This document shows, one piece after another, positions 7,868 through 18,800 of a DNA stretch of 64,000 bases. The DNA comes from Legionella erythra (GTDB lineage: Bacteria > Pseudomonadota > Gammaproteobacteria > Legionellales > Legionellaceae): contig NZ_LNYA01000033.1 of assembly GCF_001467615.1 (NCBI RefSeq), positions 156-64,155 of the forward strand, written 5' to 3'. The notes under the pieces are model-generated. The model had not been told where the DNA came from and searched no databases. It saw only the letters and a list, made by a program, of their open reading frames with translations. A program made the position numbers and the translations under genes. Within the stretch, counting starts at the first letter, position 1; every line of letters begins with the position of its first letter.

Positions 7868-9912
7868 GGAGTATTCCTTTGCAGCCATCCCTCAATATAG
7901 GTGATGGTTTCTTCTATAGTACTTACTGCCTGATGATAGAGTATATCAAATAATTCACGTTGCCCTGTTTTCCAGTAGCGCTCAACATACTGACAGGCGT
8001 ATTTCATACGGATGGTTCCTACATAAACCGCGCCACCTTTTATTTTATGGGCGGTTTTTTCAACCAGTGGATAATCAAGAGCCTTGAAGGCATTTTTCAT
8101 ACGTTCCAAATCAGCAGGAAGTTCCTGAGTCATTAAGGTTAACAATTCTTTTAACATCTCATGAGTTGCACAGTTCTTCAATGCTTCTTCACTGTTTAAG
8201 ATAGGGAACTGGTTTAATTGAAACATTTCATCATCACTGTCAGGCAAGTCTTTTCTTGTTTTGGATGATTCAATTTCTGGAGTTTCATAACGCTCTGGAA
8301 TAAACGATTTAAGAATATCTATGGCATGTGCCTGAGTCAGTGGCTTGGTTAAAACGGCATCCATTCCGGCTTCAATGCAGCGTTGTTTGCTCTCATCTGC
8401 TGCATGAGCTGTTAGCGCAATAATAGGTATATGACGCGTGTTGTCTATTTGGCTGCGAATATGATGGGTTACTTCATAGCCATCCATGCCTGTGCCTAGG
8501 CCAATATCCATGAAGATTAAGTCATAGTGATTTTGTTCACAAAAGGCAATGGCATCAGCCCCGTTGGATGCAACATCCACTCGGCACTCCATGGCGTTAA
8601 GAATGGATTTTGCTACTGTTTGAGCAATGAAGTTATCTTCTACTACCAGCACAGTACTTTTTGCTTTATTTTCTGATGCGAGGGGAACTGATTGGTGTTG
8701 ATGAGTTAAGGGTGATAATGGCAGATAGGGTTGTTCTGTTTTTAAAGCGGCAGTGTTATCAACTCCTGAGTCGTCATCAAGTAGTGGTTCAAGTAAGGGG
8801 ATAAGACAGGTAAAAACAGTTCCTTTGTGCGGTTCGCTGTCGACGTAAATTTCGCCCGCCAATTCATCTACAAATTGTTTTACTACATAAAGTCCCAGAC
8901 CAGAACCTTTATAAATTCCCTGATAAGAAGGGGTCAGCCGTTTAAATTGCAGATAAATTTCCTGTTGTTTGTCTTTAGGAATACCTATACCTGAATCACT
9001 GACAATCATTCTAAGCACTAGATGGCGCTGTTTTTGTTTTGCGAGCTCTATTTTGATTGTCACATAACCCCTATCAGTAAAGTTAAGCGCGTTTCCTATT
9101 AGTTCAAGAGCGATACGGTGCACCCGGATTTTATCCCCTATGACGTATTTGGGTAGTTTTTTATCTACTGATAACGATAAATTCAATTTTTTTTCTTGTG
9201 CTTTAGCAGAATATAGACAGACAACCTGCTCTAAGGTATGGTTTAAGTTAAATTTTCTTTTAAGCTTTGGAATATCACCTGAGCTGACTTTTACCGCTTC
9301 AAGTACTTCATCCATCAAATCAAGTAATGCATGACTTGAGGCTACCAGATTATCTGCATATTCTTTAATACGAGGTTCATTGGATTCGGTTTTCAGAATC
9401 TCGGAAAATCCTACTATTCCTGATAGAGGGGTTCTGATGTCATGGCGCATGTTTGCAAGAAACTCTGTTTTTGCCTGGTTTGCTGCTTGAGCCTTATCTT
9501 TTTCTTTGATTAATTGTTTTTGTTTTTTCTTTATCAACGTTTCTGCTTTCTTTCTTTCGGTGATGTCAATTGATATTCCAATGATGCCTACAATTTTATT
9601 GTTGTTATCATATAAAATGGTTTTTTTGGTATGGAATACTATTTTTTTTGATGAGGCGGTTAGCGGGGTTTCTTCTCCTTCAAAAATACCGTTTTTAAGA
9701 ACACTGCGATCTATGGCTTCTAATTTATCAGCAATTTGCCACCAGGGCATATCACAATCTTTCTTTCCTATTAAATCAGCTCTATTTTTAAAACCGCTCA
9801 TGCGAACCATATATTGGTTACAGCCTAAATAGCGACCATGCGTATCTTTCCAGAAGATACTGGCCTCTATGGTATCAATGATTAAATACAGATAGTCATC
9901 ATCAAAGCTCAT
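7864..9912 (-). CDS. PAS-containing hybrid sensor histidine kinase with receiver and HPt domains
   Basis: 682 residues from ATG 9912 (a TTG at 9918 has a GGAG six bases upstream and is an alternative). Counting from that TTG: PAS ~8-125; linker coiled coil ~122-150; phospho-acceptor box with His159 (RHDIRTPLSG); N-box near Asn276; G1 box DSGIGIP ~308; G2 box GSGLGL ~338; receiver ~420-540 with Asp471 and Lys525; HPt ~575-684 with His624 (TAHKIKGG). All phosphorelay residues are present. No transmembrane segment is seen, so it is probably cytoplasmic. It overlaps the cyclodipeptide synthase stop by 11-17 bp and so shares its operon. No output regulator is encoded beside it; phosphate must go to a partner elsewhere. 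Confidence 0.92.
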   Translation of the reverse strand: MSFDDDYLYLIIDTIEASIFWKDTHGRYLGCNQYMVRMSGFKNRADLIGKKDCDMPWWQIADKLEAIDRSVLKNGIFEGEETPLTASSKKIVFHTKKTILYDNNNKIVGIIGISIDITERKKAETLIKKKQKQLIKEKDKAQAANQAKTEFLANMRHDIRTPLSGIVGFSEILKTESNEPRIKEYADNLVASSHALLDLMDEVLEAVKVSSGDIPKLKRKFNLNHTLEQVVCLYSAKAQEKKLNLSLSVDKKLPKYVIGDKIRVHRIALELIGNALNFTDRGYVTIKIELAKQKQRHLVLRMIVSDSGIGIPKDKQQEIYLQFKRLTPSYQGIYKGSGLGLYVVKQFVDELAGEIYVDSEPHKGTVFTCLIPLLEPLLDDDSGVDNTAALKTEQPYLPLSPLTHQHQSVPLASENKAKSTVLVVEDNFIAQTVAKSILNAMECRVDVASNGADAIAFCEQNHYDLIFMDIGLGTGMDGYEVTHHIRSQIDNTRHIPIIALTAHAADESKQRCIEAGMDAVLTKPLTQAHAIDILKSFIPERYETPEIESSKTRKDLPDSDDEMFQLNQFPILNSEEALKNCATHEMLKELLTLMTQELPADLERMKNAFKALDYPLVEKTAHKIKGGAVYVGTIRMKYACQYVERYWKTGQRELFDILYHQAVSTIEETITYIEGWLQRNTP

Positions 9913-10633
9913 TCCCAAACACTACTCCATCAGGTATCGTGTGTGTATGAACGAATAGTTCGATATATCCTTGGTTTAAGGCAACAAACTCATTCTTTCT
10001 ATGATCAGTATAGAGATAATTTATGAATTGTGGTGTCTGATGATAAGAAAATAGGGATGATGGTGTATTAAGAATCGATGGCGTGTCCATGAATAGAGGC
10101 ATTTCATTCAGTATGTATTGAACCGCAATATTGTTATTGGCGCGATGACTGTCTTTAACGGCATGGCCATTTAACACCCATCCTGTGCATTGGTCGCATT
10201 CCTTTTGAAACTCAGGATTTTCATTGTACAGCGCGTAACATGCCTTCTTTAACTCTAGATAGGCTTGATTGTTCTCTAAATAATCCATATCAATAATGAG
10301 TTTATTGGCATCGATGTCGTCTAATTGGCACTGTACTAAAGCGCGTGCTACTTTGTTCTTCAGATAGGCGGCCTGTTTCTTAGCCTTCTTTTTTGCGTTT
10401 AACTCATCATACCCCAGCGCTAAAAAAGTATATATTGGCAAAGTGTCCGGGATGAATACATGAAATGATGAAAATGTGGTGTGTGCCCATTGAATCCAGT
10501 CGCCTATCATTTCTTCGGAGAAGTAGCTGTTAAAAGGGCTGATTCCTAATAAGACATGTTCTTTTTGCTGGTATAGCGTAGCACTTAATGAAGTGATGAG
10601 GTGAGGGGTTACGATTACATTCCTATTGTCCAT
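9902..10633 (-). CDS. tRNA-dependent cyclodipeptide synthase (NYH subfamily)
   Basis: 243 residues, the usual length. Cyclodipeptide synthases take two aminoacyl-tRNAs and join the amino acids into a diketopiperazine. The signature GISPFNSYFS holds the catalytic Ser32 (AlbC Ser37) and Asn35 (AlbC Asn40). Tyr173 and Glu177 in QYILNEMPLF match AlbC Tyr178/Glu182. Tyr197-His198 in SYHQTP match AlbC Tyr202/His203 and place it in the NYH group. A lysine-rich helix (~80-98) fits the tRNA-binding face. No tailoring enzyme (oxidase, P450, methyltransferase) is nearby; instead the next gene is a hybrid sensor kinase, which overlaps it. The amino acids used cannot be read from the sequence by eye. Family assignment is confident. 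Confidence 0.93.
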   Translation of the reverse strand: MDNRNVIVTPHLITSLSATLYQQKEHVLLGISPFNSYFSEEMIGDWIQWAHTTFSSFHVFIPDTLPIYTFLALGYDELNAKKKAKKQAAYLKNKVARALVQCQLDDIDANKLIIDMDYLENNQAYLELKKACYALYNENPEFQKECDQCTGWVLNGHAVKDSHRANNNIAVQYILNEMPLFMDTPSILNTPSSLFSYHQTPQFINYLYTDHRKNEFVALNQGYIELFVHTHTIPDGVVFGNEL

Positions 10634-11030
10634 TCATGACTCACTAGTTGAATAAAGTGCATCATTATATACAAATAAACCACAGTGGTCAAAAATAGCC
10701 CTATTTTATCTGGTTTTGATAGCCTAAATAAACGAAGATTTTCAGCGATGACCGTCTGTGAATAAGGAATAATAAACATTCATTTTCTAATATGCAAAAA
10801 AATGGATTCATTTTTCCTATTAAGTTTTTTAATAAAAAATATTGTTTCTGATTTTATTATCAGCCTTTACTTTTGTTCCGGGATGTGGCTATAGGTTATT
10901 GTTTTTCGATAGGGATGAAGATTTTTTAATAAATTAAGCTGCATCTTGTTGTGCGTTCCAAGTCAGATAATTCATTGCACCATGCTCTTTTAGATAAATT
11001 AATGTGTTTAAATAGTTTGAGGTAAACCGG
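10634..11030. other. Divergent intergenic region between the synthase operon and the copper operon
   Basis: About 400 bp, very AT-rich, no gene. It must hold the promoter for the minus-strand cyclodipeptide synthase operon; I see no strong -35/-10 pair. No clear inverted repeat is visible apart from the CsoR site at its right end. Confidence 0.5.
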
Positions 11031-11076
11031 TTGACTTATACCCATGCAGGGTATATACCTATAAGGGTATAGGAGG
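11031..11076 (+). promoter_or_regulatory. Promoter with overlapping CsoR-type operator
   Basis: -35 TTGACT at 11031-11036 and -10 TATACC at 11054-11059, 17 bp apart. The spacer and downstream DNA hold TATACCC...GGGTATA (11037-11055) and a second half GGGTATA (11065-11071), the G/C-tract with TAT ends typical of CsoR-family operators. AGGAGG follows before the ATG at 11082. The repressor is the first gene, so autoregulation by copper is likely. Confidence 0.75.
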
Positions 11077-11081
11077 ACGTT

Positions 11082-11357
11082 ATGATTCATCACGCAACCC
11101 ACGAAAAAGAATTGCATCGCTTAAATCGTGCAATTGGCCAACTTGAAGGGATTAAGCGCATGATCGAAGACAAGCGCTATTGCATTGACATTCTGACACA
11201 AATTCGCGCAGCGCGTAGTGCTTTAAAAACCATTGAATTGAGTGTCTTAGATACCCACGTTAAGGGGTGTCTTGGTCATATTGCCACATTAAGTGATGAG
11301 GCGATACGTGACCAAAAGTTAAATGAAATTATTGCATTATTAAAAAAATACGACTAG
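11082..11357 (+). CDS. csoR: CsoR-family copper-sensing repressor
   Basis: 91 residues, all-helical DUF156 fold by pattern ([18 protein letters not shown]). Cys34, His59 and Cys63 reproduce the Cu(I) ligand set and spacing of CsoR (C-x24-H-x3-C). As a tetramer it would hold the operon promoter closed until Cu(I) binds. It has a strong ribosome site (AGGAGG) and sits directly behind a matching operator, and the next gene is a copper ATPase. RcnR/FrmR-type sensors share the fold but differ in ligands, so CsoR is the best call. Confidence 0.9.
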   Translation: MIHHATHEKELHRLNRAIGQLEGIKRMIEDKRYCIDILTQIRAARSALKTIELSVLDTHVKGCLGHIATLSDEAIRDQKLNEIIALLKKYD

Positions 11358-11364
11358 GTGCATT

Positions 11365-13596
11365 ATGAATAACCATCATCATAAAGGACATCACGCCACT
11401 GGCGCACACTCAGATTCATGCTGTCATAAACCCAACGTACCAAAAGATTCAGACAGAACGAAATCAAGTGGTTTTTATATTTGCCCGATGCATCCAGAGG
11501 TACGCCAAAACAAACCGGGTAATTGCCCTATTTGTGGTATGGCATTAGAGCCAGAAACAGTGGGTGTTGAAGAGAAAGTCAATACAGAGTACCTGGATAT
11601 GAGACGGCGTTTTTGGATAGCCCTTATCCTGACTTTGCCCTTGTTTTTCTTGGAGATGGGCGGTCATTTTCTAAGACATACCCTTCCTTCTGGGTTAGCA
11701 ATCTGGTTGCAGCTCATGCTTGCGACTCCTGTCGTTTTATGGTGCGGATGGCCTTTTTTTCAACGAGGTTACCAGTCACTTAAAACACATCAACTCAATA
11801 TGTTTACCTTAATTGCTATGGGCATTGGTGTGTCTTGGGCTTATAGCATGGTGGCGACCTTAGTTCCTGCTCTGTTTCCAGCCGCATTTAAAAATGCAGA
11901 GGGTTTCGTTGCCGTCTATTTTGAAGCCGCTGCAGTGATTACCACTTTAGTTTTGCTCGGTCAAGTTCTGGAATTAAAAGCACGGGAGCAAACAGGAAGT
12001 GCGATTCGCGCTTTATTGAGTCTCGCTCCAGAACGTGCACACCGCATTGGAACAGACGGCCTTGAAGAAGAAGTCTCCCTGGATAAAGTCCAAGTTGGTG
12101 ATTTATTGCGCGTGCGACCCGGTGAAAAAGTACCGGTAGATGGTGAAGTAAAGGAGGGGCAAAGTTATATCGATGAGTCGATGGTGACGGGTGAGCCCAT
12201 GCCTGTGAGCAAAGAGGTGGGTGCCAAAGTCATCGGTGCTACGATAAATCAAACGGGAAGCTTTGTCATGAAAGCCTTGCATGTGGGCAGTGATACCATG
12301 CTCTCCCGCATTGTGCAGATGGTGAGTGATGCCCAACGAAGCCGTGCGCCTATTGCGCGTTTGGCGGACAAAGTATCGAGCTGGTTTGTACCGGTTGTTC
12401 TTTTAATTGCGGTTTTAGCGTTTATCGTATGGGCATTAGTAGGACCACAACCCTCACTTAGTTATGGCTTAATTGCGGCAGTATCGGTTCTTATTATTGC
12501 CTGCCCCTGTGCTCTGGGCTTGGCAACACCCATGTCGGTTATGATTGGGGTAGGGCAGGGGGCTCGCGCGGGTGTTTTGATTAAAAATGCCCAAGCCTTG
12601 GAAGAGATGGAGAAAGTCAATGTGCTGGTTGTGGATAAAACAGGAACATTAACGCAAGGGCGACCTGTACTCACTCGCATTGTGACTGATGAAGCATTCA
12701 ATGAGAACGAAGTACTGACAATGGCTGCTTCGGTCGAACATCAAAGCGAACACCCACTGGCCCAGGCAATTGTCGCAGGCGCAAAAAAACAGCACTTGTC
12801 TTTTACCGGTGTCGTGCAATTTAATGCCCCTACGGGCAAAGGCGTTACAGGTGTTGTGGATGGTCATCAAGTGGCCATAGGTTCTCTTCGATTCATGCAA
12901 GAGTCTGTCGTCAAGGATAATTCTGAACTCATAAAAAAAGCCGATGAGACGCGTGCTCAGGGTGCAACGGTTGTGTTTGTGGCAGTGGATGGGGTAATGG
13001 CTGGAATTTTGGTCGTGGAAGATCCCATTAAATTAAATAGCCGAATGGTTATTAGTGAACTTCATCGAAGTGGGATAGATGTCTACATGCTCACTGGAGA
13101 CAGTAAAAAAACAGCCTTAAGCGTGGCAAACACACTGGGCATCACAAATGTGATTGCAGAAGTGATGCCTGAAGAGAAGAGCCGGCATGTGCGTGAATTA
13201 AAAAACAAAGGGTTTGTGGTGGCCATGGCCGGCGACGGAGTCAACGATGCTCCAGCACTTTCTGAGGCAGATATTGGTATTGCGATGGGAACAGGAACTG
13301 ATGTTGCCATAGAAAGTGCCGGGATTACTTTATTACATGGTGATTTAGAGGGAATTCTTAAAGCACGTCATTTATCGGCAGCAACTATGCGAAATATTCG
13401 TGAGAATTTATTTTTTGCTTTTATTTATAATGGATTAGGTGTTCCCTTGGCGGCCGGGGTATTATATCCAATGACAGGATTACTGTTAAGTCCAATTATT
13501 GCAGCGGCCGCAATGTCGTTGAGTTCCGTTTCAGTAATTGGTAATGCACTGCGATTACGCAGTCTTAAATTAAACATTCGAAGTGAAACAAAATGA
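11365..13596 (+). CDS. copA: Cu(I)-exporting P1B-type ATPase, CopA-like
   Basis: 743 residues. It starts with a His-rich tail (HHHKGHH) and a short heavy-metal-binding zinc-ribbon-like domain ([18 protein letters not shown], ~36-66) instead of the usual HMA domains. Eight membrane segments are expected. Key motifs: TGEPMPV in the actuator, CPC in IIACPCALG (~380), DKTGTLT phosphorylation site (~423), HP in [16 protein letters not shown]7 YN and TM8 MSLSSVSV match the Cu(I) class (P1B-1). It pumps cytoplasmic Cu(I) to the periplasm, where the RND pump and oxidase encoded next can handle it. Second gene of the CsoR operon; its stop overlaps the next start (ATGA). Confidence 0.93.
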   Translation: MNNHHHKGHHATGAHSDSCCHKPNVPKDSDRTKSSGFYICPMHPEVRQNKPGNCPICGMALEPETVGVEEKVNTEYLDMRRRFWIALILTLPLFFLEMGGHFLRHTLPSGLAIWLQLMLATPVVLWCGWPFFQRGYQSLKTHQLNMFTLIAMGIGVSWAYSMVATLVPALFPAAFKNAEGFVAVYFEAAAVITTLVLLGQVLELKAREQTGSAIRALLSLAPERAHRIGTDGLEEEVSLDKVQVGDLLRVRPGEKVPVDGEVKEGQSYIDESMVTGEPMPVSKEVGAKVIGATINQTGSFVMKALHVGSDTMLSRIVQMVSDAQRSRAPIARLADKVSSWFVPVVLLIAVLAFIVWALVGPQPSLSYGLIAAVSVLIIACPCALGLATPMSVMIGVGQGARAGVLIKNAQALEEMEKVNVLVVDKTGTLTQGRPVLTRIVTDEAFNENEVLTMAASVEHQSEHPLAQAIVAGAKKQHLSFTGVVQFNAPTGKGVTGVVDGHQVAIGSLRFMQESVVKDNSELIKKADETRAQGATVVFVAVDGVMAGILVVEDPIKLNSRMVISELHRSGIDVYMLTGDSKKTALSVANTLGITNVIAEVMPEEKSRHVRELKNKGFVVAMAGDGVNDAPALSEADIGIAMGTGTDVAIESAGITLLHGDLEGILKARHLSAATMRNIRENLFFAFIYNGLGVPLAAGVLYPMTGLLLSPIIAAAAMSLSSVSVIGNALRLRSLKLNIRSETK

Positions 13597-14891
13597 TGAA
13601 AAAAGAGAGTGCTTTACGCACAGGGATCATTTTAATAATCGTGTTTTTAATAAAGCCCACCCTTGTGTGGGCGAAGTCCGAGGAACTTACGTTAAAACAA
13701 GTGACGCAAATGGCATTACATGCAAACCGTGATTTAAAGGCTGCGCGTTTCAATGTATCGATAGCAGAAGCACGTCTGGTTCAGGCAGGACTCTGGTCCA
13801 ATCCCAGCCTTAATCTTAACAACAATGATGACAGAATCTTTAATAATGAAGGTGAGTACTCACGTTCCGCAGGCTTTACACAAGCCTTTCCGATTTCAGG
13901 ACGTATTGCCCGACAGAAAAAGGTAGCGCGCGTTGATGTAGCCAAAGCTATGGCTGAAATCAGAGAGGCAGAGCGTCAGTTATCTGCCAATGTGGCCAAT
14001 GCGTTTTATAGTTTAGTGGTTACACAAGGGCGATTAAAACAACAAAACTATTTACTTGGTTTGAACCGAAACTTAGTTGCGGTCACTAAAAACCGCTACC
14101 AGGTAGCAGAAGTTTCCGAAGTGGATAGCAATACCGCTCAGCTTGAATATCAGCGCATCCATCAGGAAAGGCACTTATTAGAAAGTACTAAAATCGCACA
14201 AGTAGCCTTGCTTAATCAACTATTAGGACGACCTGCTAATGCGCCTTTAAATTTAGATTTAAATCCCCCAAAAACTAATTCCTGGCCAAACGTGAATACC
14301 CTTATAGCGATTGCCTTAAAAAACAGACCCGATCGCCAGGCATTGCTCTTAACGATTCATCGTTCCCGTGCAAATGTCCAGTTGGCTCGTGCTGAGCGTT
14401 TTGCTGATTGGACAGTGGGCTTGGGCGTTCAGCAAGATAAAATTGTGGTTGAAGGCGGCGCTCCTCAACCGGCCGACCGCACATTAGGGGTGAGCCTGTC
14501 GGTTCCCATACCCTTGCTCAACCAAAATCAAGGGCTGATTGCTGAAGCAAGCGCCACAGGAACACAAGCCATTCTGGCCTTGCGTGCCTTAAATTTAACC
14601 ATTGAAACACAGGTGAGTAGTCAATTAGCACAATTAAAGCTTTTGCAGCATACGATAGAGCAGACTCAAAAACAGTCCTTACCTCTAACGTTAAAAAACG
14701 TGCAATTAGCCAATACGGCTTATAAAAATGGACAATTGTCATTATTGAACTTAGTTCAAGTTCAAAGGCAACAAAATGACGTGCAATTGGCTTATCTCAC
14801 TAATCTTGAAAAGTACTTGCAGAGCTATGTGGGATTGTGTACGGCGATTGGAACATCTACAGAGGTAAAACCTTGCAACTATTTATCTTAA
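13593..14891 (+). CDS. TolC-family outer membrane factor of copper RND pump (CusC/CzcC-like)
   Basis: 432 residues; N-terminal signal peptide ([16 protein letters not shown], cleavage near residue 28). The body has the long helical repeats of outer membrane efflux proteins ([33 protein letters not shown]). It starts within the copA stop codon, so it is coupled to it (a second ATG three bases on is possible). It would form the outer membrane channel for the adaptor and RND pump encoded next. Substrate is inferred from the copper genes around it. Confidence 0.88.
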   Translation: MMKKESALRTGIILIIVFLIKPTLVWAKSEELTLKQVTQMALHANRDLKAARFNVSIAEARLVQAGLWSNPSLNLNNNDDRIFNNEGEYSRSAGFTQAFPISGRIARQKKVARVDVAKAMAEIREAERQLSANVANAFYSLVVTQGRLKQQNYLLGLNRNLVAVTKNRYQVAEVSEVDSNTAQLEYQRIHQERHLLESTKIAQVALLNQLLGRPANAPLNLDLNPPKTNSWPNVNTLIAIALKNRPDRQALLLTIHRSRANVQLARAERFADWTVGLGVQQDKIVVEGGAPQPADRTLGVSLSVPIPLLNQNQGLIAEASATGTQAILALRALNLTIETQVSSQLAQLKLLQHTIEQTQKQSLPLTLKNVQLANTAYKNGQLSLLNLVQVQRQQNDVQLAYLTNLEKYLQSYVGLCTAIGTSTEVKPCNYLS

Positions 14892-14903
14892 AAAGGAACG
14901 GAC

Positions 14904-15872
14904 ATGACACGAGTTGTTCTAAGTACATTGGGAGTTGGAGCGCTTTTAATGACTTTGTTGCTTGGCAGTAGTGCTCTGCTTTGGGCTCATGGGGATGAAA
15001 TTGAGGTCAGTGAGGCAGGAGCTAAAGGACCTGTAGCGCTTACCAAGGCACAAACTGACCTGTTGGCTATCAAGGTTGCTGAGGCGACTAACCGCCCGAT
15101 GGCACAATTACTTAATTTGAACGGACAAATTCAAGTTTGGCCAGATGCCCAATCCGATGTCAGTGTTCGTATTAGTGGGGCTATTAGTGCGATTGATGTG
15201 AATTTAGGGGATAAAGTTACGGTGGGTCAACGTTTGGCCATAGTACAATCACGCCTCATTGGTAATCCTCCACCCAGTGTCGTGGTAAAAGCACCCATTG
15301 CCGGCGTGATTGATGCACGAAATGTCAATCTAGGACAAGCCGTTGAGCCGAATACTGTTTTATTTCATATCAGTAATCGTGACCAGTTACTGGTAGTCGC
15401 ACAAGTCTATGAAGAAGACATAGAAAAAATTAAAACAGGACAAGCCGTTACGATTCATCCTTTAAGTTATCCAAAAAAAACCTTCCCTGGGAACGTGTTG
15501 CTTATGGAGCCTAATCTTGATGCGTTAACACGTACTGCGAATGTGCGCATTAGTCTTGCCAATCCGCAGGGTCTTTTAAAGCCGGGAATGTTTGTGCGTG
15601 CGAGTGTAGTACTAAGCCGCAACGAAACCGCTTTGACCATCCCCAATGAGGCTTTGTTACAAGCCGATAATCAGTATTTTGTTTTTGTACGCAATGGAAT
15701 GACTTATGACCGTGTTGTAGTTCGTGAAGGTGCCAGTGATGATGAATACACGGAAATTCTTGAAGGTTTAGTTCCGGGAGATGAGGTGGTTATCCAGGGA
15801 AATCGAGAGCTCTATACGATGTGGCTCAGTGGAAGTGGCAAACCTAAGGGAAGCACTGAGGAGAGTCATTAA
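14904..15872 (+). CDS. RND efflux periplasmic adaptor (CusB/CzcB-like)
   Basis: 322 residues, preceded by AAAGGAAC. Signal or anchor segment at ~5-28, then barrel-sandwich hybrid (VRISGAISAIDVNLGDKV; VVKAPIAGVIDARNVNLG) and beta-barrel domains (LKPGMFVRASVVLS). It bridges the inner-membrane pump and outer-membrane channel. It lacks the Met-rich N-terminal metal site of E. coli CusB, so the metal is judged by context (copper). The stop codon overlaps the RND gene start (TAATG). Confidence 0.88.
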   Translation: MTRVVLSTLGVGALLMTLLLGSSALLWAHGDEIEVSEAGAKGPVALTKAQTDLLAIKVAEATNRPMAQLLNLNGQIQVWPDAQSDVSVRISGAISAIDVNLGDKVTVGQRLAIVQSRLIGNPPPSVVVKAPIAGVIDARNVNLGQAVEPNTVLFHISNRDQLLVVAQVYEEDIEKIKTGQAVTIHPLSYPKKTFPGNVLLMEPNLDALTRTANVRISLANPQGLLKPGMFVRASVVLSRNETALTIPNEALLQADNQYFVFVRNGMTYDRVVVREGASDDEYTEILEGLVPGDEVVIQGNRELYTMWLSGSGKPKGSTEESH

Positions 15873-18800
15873 TGTTTACACGCCTCATTGCTTGGTCATT
15901 GCATAATCGCCCCTTGGTTTTAGCGCTTACCCTAATTCTTTGTATATTAGGTGGTTATACTTTAAAGCAAATGCCGGTCGATGTGTTTCCAGAGTTTGCG
16001 CCGCCGCAGGTGGTGGTACAAACACAAGCTCCAGGTATGGCAACACAAGATGTGGAAACCTTAATCACTTATCCTTTGGAAAGTGCGATTAATGGCACTC
16101 CTGGAGTTGCGAGCGTGCGGTCTAAAACTTCAGTAGGACTTTCTACGATTACAGTGGTCTTTGATGACCAAACCGATATTTATCGTAATAGGCAGTTAGT
16201 TAATGAGCGCATTCAACAGGCTACGAGTGCCTTACCACCAGGAGTTAGGCCGCCAGTTATGTTGCCAGTAACCTCTGCTGTGGGGTGGTTGGTAAAGTAT
16301 GCCTTAGTCAGCAAAACAGAAAGCCTTGAGACCCTGCGTACTTTGTCGGATTGGACAATTCGCCCTCGTATTCTAGCTCTTGGTGGTGTGGCATCTGTTG
16401 TATCCATTGGCGGGGAAGTCAAGCAATATCAGGTGCGCCTTATTCCTGAACGGATGCTCGCCTATCGCATTAGTGTTGAAGAGGTACGTAAAGCACTGAC
16501 TACAGCCAACCAAAACGTACCTGGTGCTTTTTTACATCAAGCAGGAACAGAGCTTGTTGTTGGTACTTTGGGGCGTATTCAAACGCTTGAGGACATTAAA
16601 AAAACGCTGATTACCGTGCGTAATGGCGTACCAATCACTATTAATAATATTGCAACCGTTGCTTTTGGCGGTGAAATAAAACGCGGTGATGGGGCTTACA
16701 ATACAGAAAAAGGAGTGGTTGGCACCATTTCTAAAGCCTATGGCGCGGACACGGTGACTACTACTGCAAAAGTTGAAAAGGCACTGTCTGATATTAAAGC
16801 GTCTTTGCCCAAAGGCGTTACCCTCATTACTGATGTATTTCGTCAAGCAAATTTCATTGAGTCGGCTATTCATAACTTAACGCGGGCATTGTTAGAAGGG
16901 GCCATCATTGTTATTGCCGTACTGTTTCTCTTTTTAATGAATTGGCGTGCTTCATTTATAACCTTTTTGTCGATGCCTGTCTCGTTTGTTTTTGGCATTA
17001 TGGTGCTGCATTTTTTCGGTATTGGTATTAATTCGATGACTTTAGGTGGGATGGCGATAGCGATTGGTGAGGTGGTGGATGATGGCATTATCACGGTTGA
17101 AAACGTGGTACATCGCTTACGTATTAACCGACAGGAGAACAATCCGCTTCCTACTATTGAGGTGGTTTTTGATGCAGTATTAGAAATTCGAAGCTCGGTC
17201 GTGTATGCCACAGTTATTATTAGTCTTGTTTTTTTACCTATTTTCTTTTTGTCAGGTATTGCTGAGCGAATTTTTAGCCCCTTAGCTATTGCCTATATTG
17301 CCTCTGTTTTAGGCTCTTTAGTGGTTTCCATTACCATGGTTCCCGCGCTGTGTTATTTGCTTTTGGTCCGCAGCTCAGAGAAAAAAGAGGATGAAGGCGT
17401 CAGTTTACATGCATTATCGCAAACGGAGCGTCATTATGAGGTGGCAACGCAAGTACAATCCCATGAGCAGGAAACGCGTTTTGTGATTTGGCTCAAGCGC
17501 CATTTTCTAGTTGCTTTGGAGTGGGCTGTAGGACATTGTAAGGCGGTCGTTTTGATGTCATTGGCGGCCTTTGTTTTTGCTTTAGCATTGTTACCTTTCT
17601 TTGGCACCTCTTTTTTGCCTGAGTTTCATGAAGGAAATTTTATTGTGGCGATGAGTACGTTACCAGGTACCTCTCTTGATGAATCGATGCGCTTAGGAGA
17701 GCAAGTGCAAAAAGCCTTACTTCGCTACCCCCAAGTCATCTCAATCTCCCAACGTGCAGGCCGTAGTGAACTTGATGAAGATGCCTTGCCCCCGAATGTC
17801 AGTGAATTTGATGTGCGCCTTGATTTTGATAAGGATGAATCGATGCCGCCCGATGAGTTATTACGTCGCATACGTCAAGATTTAGCTAATATTCCAGGGG
17901 CAGTATTTAATGTGGGCCAATTTATTGCGCACCGGATGGATGAGGTGCTCTCTGGAGTCAGAGCCCAGGTGGCGGTTAAAATTTTTGGTGATAATCTAAC
18001 CACCCTAAATGAATTAGGGCAGTCGCTAGAAAGAGTACTGAAAACTGTTCCAGGAGTAGTAGACGTAAATAAAGAACAACAAATTAAAGTGCCGCAACTG
18101 GTGATTCAGCTTGACCGCGAAAAAGCAGCGCGTTACGGGGTTAATGTAGGACAAATTTCGGAAGACATCCAAGTCCTATTAAATGGGGTCAGTGTGTCCA
18201 GTGTTTTGGAGGGGCAGCGTACTTTTGATTTATACCTACGAATGGAGGCACAAGAGCGCGACAGCGTGAAGGCCATTCAAAACATGCTCATTGATGCCCA
18301 CGGTACGGGCGAAAATACCGTGAATCAAATCCCATTACGCGCGGTAGCGGATATCAGTGTACAACCACAACCCTTTGCTATTAATCGTGAAAACGTACAA
18401 CGTTTATTAGTCATTGGTTTTAATGTGCAGGGACGTGACTTAGGAAGTGTCATTGGTGATGTTCAGCAGGAAGTTCAGGAAAAAATTAAATTGCCAGCAG
18501 GATATTTCATTCAATACGGTGGGCAGTTTGAGAGTCAACAACAGGCATCACGTGTCATTTTAATCTTTGGTGGCTTGGTTATTTTTGTGATGCTAATACT
18601 GCTGCATAAAGCCTTTGGAACTTTACGTGAAGCGTTATTGGTGATGTTCAATTTACCACTTGCTTTGATTGGTGGAGTCATTTCCTTATTCTTAGCCAGT
18701 GGAGAGATGAGTGTTGCCGCGATGATTGGCTTTATTACGTTATTTGGAATTGCTGCCCGAAATGGAATTATCTTGGTTAGTCATTACAATCAATTGCGCT

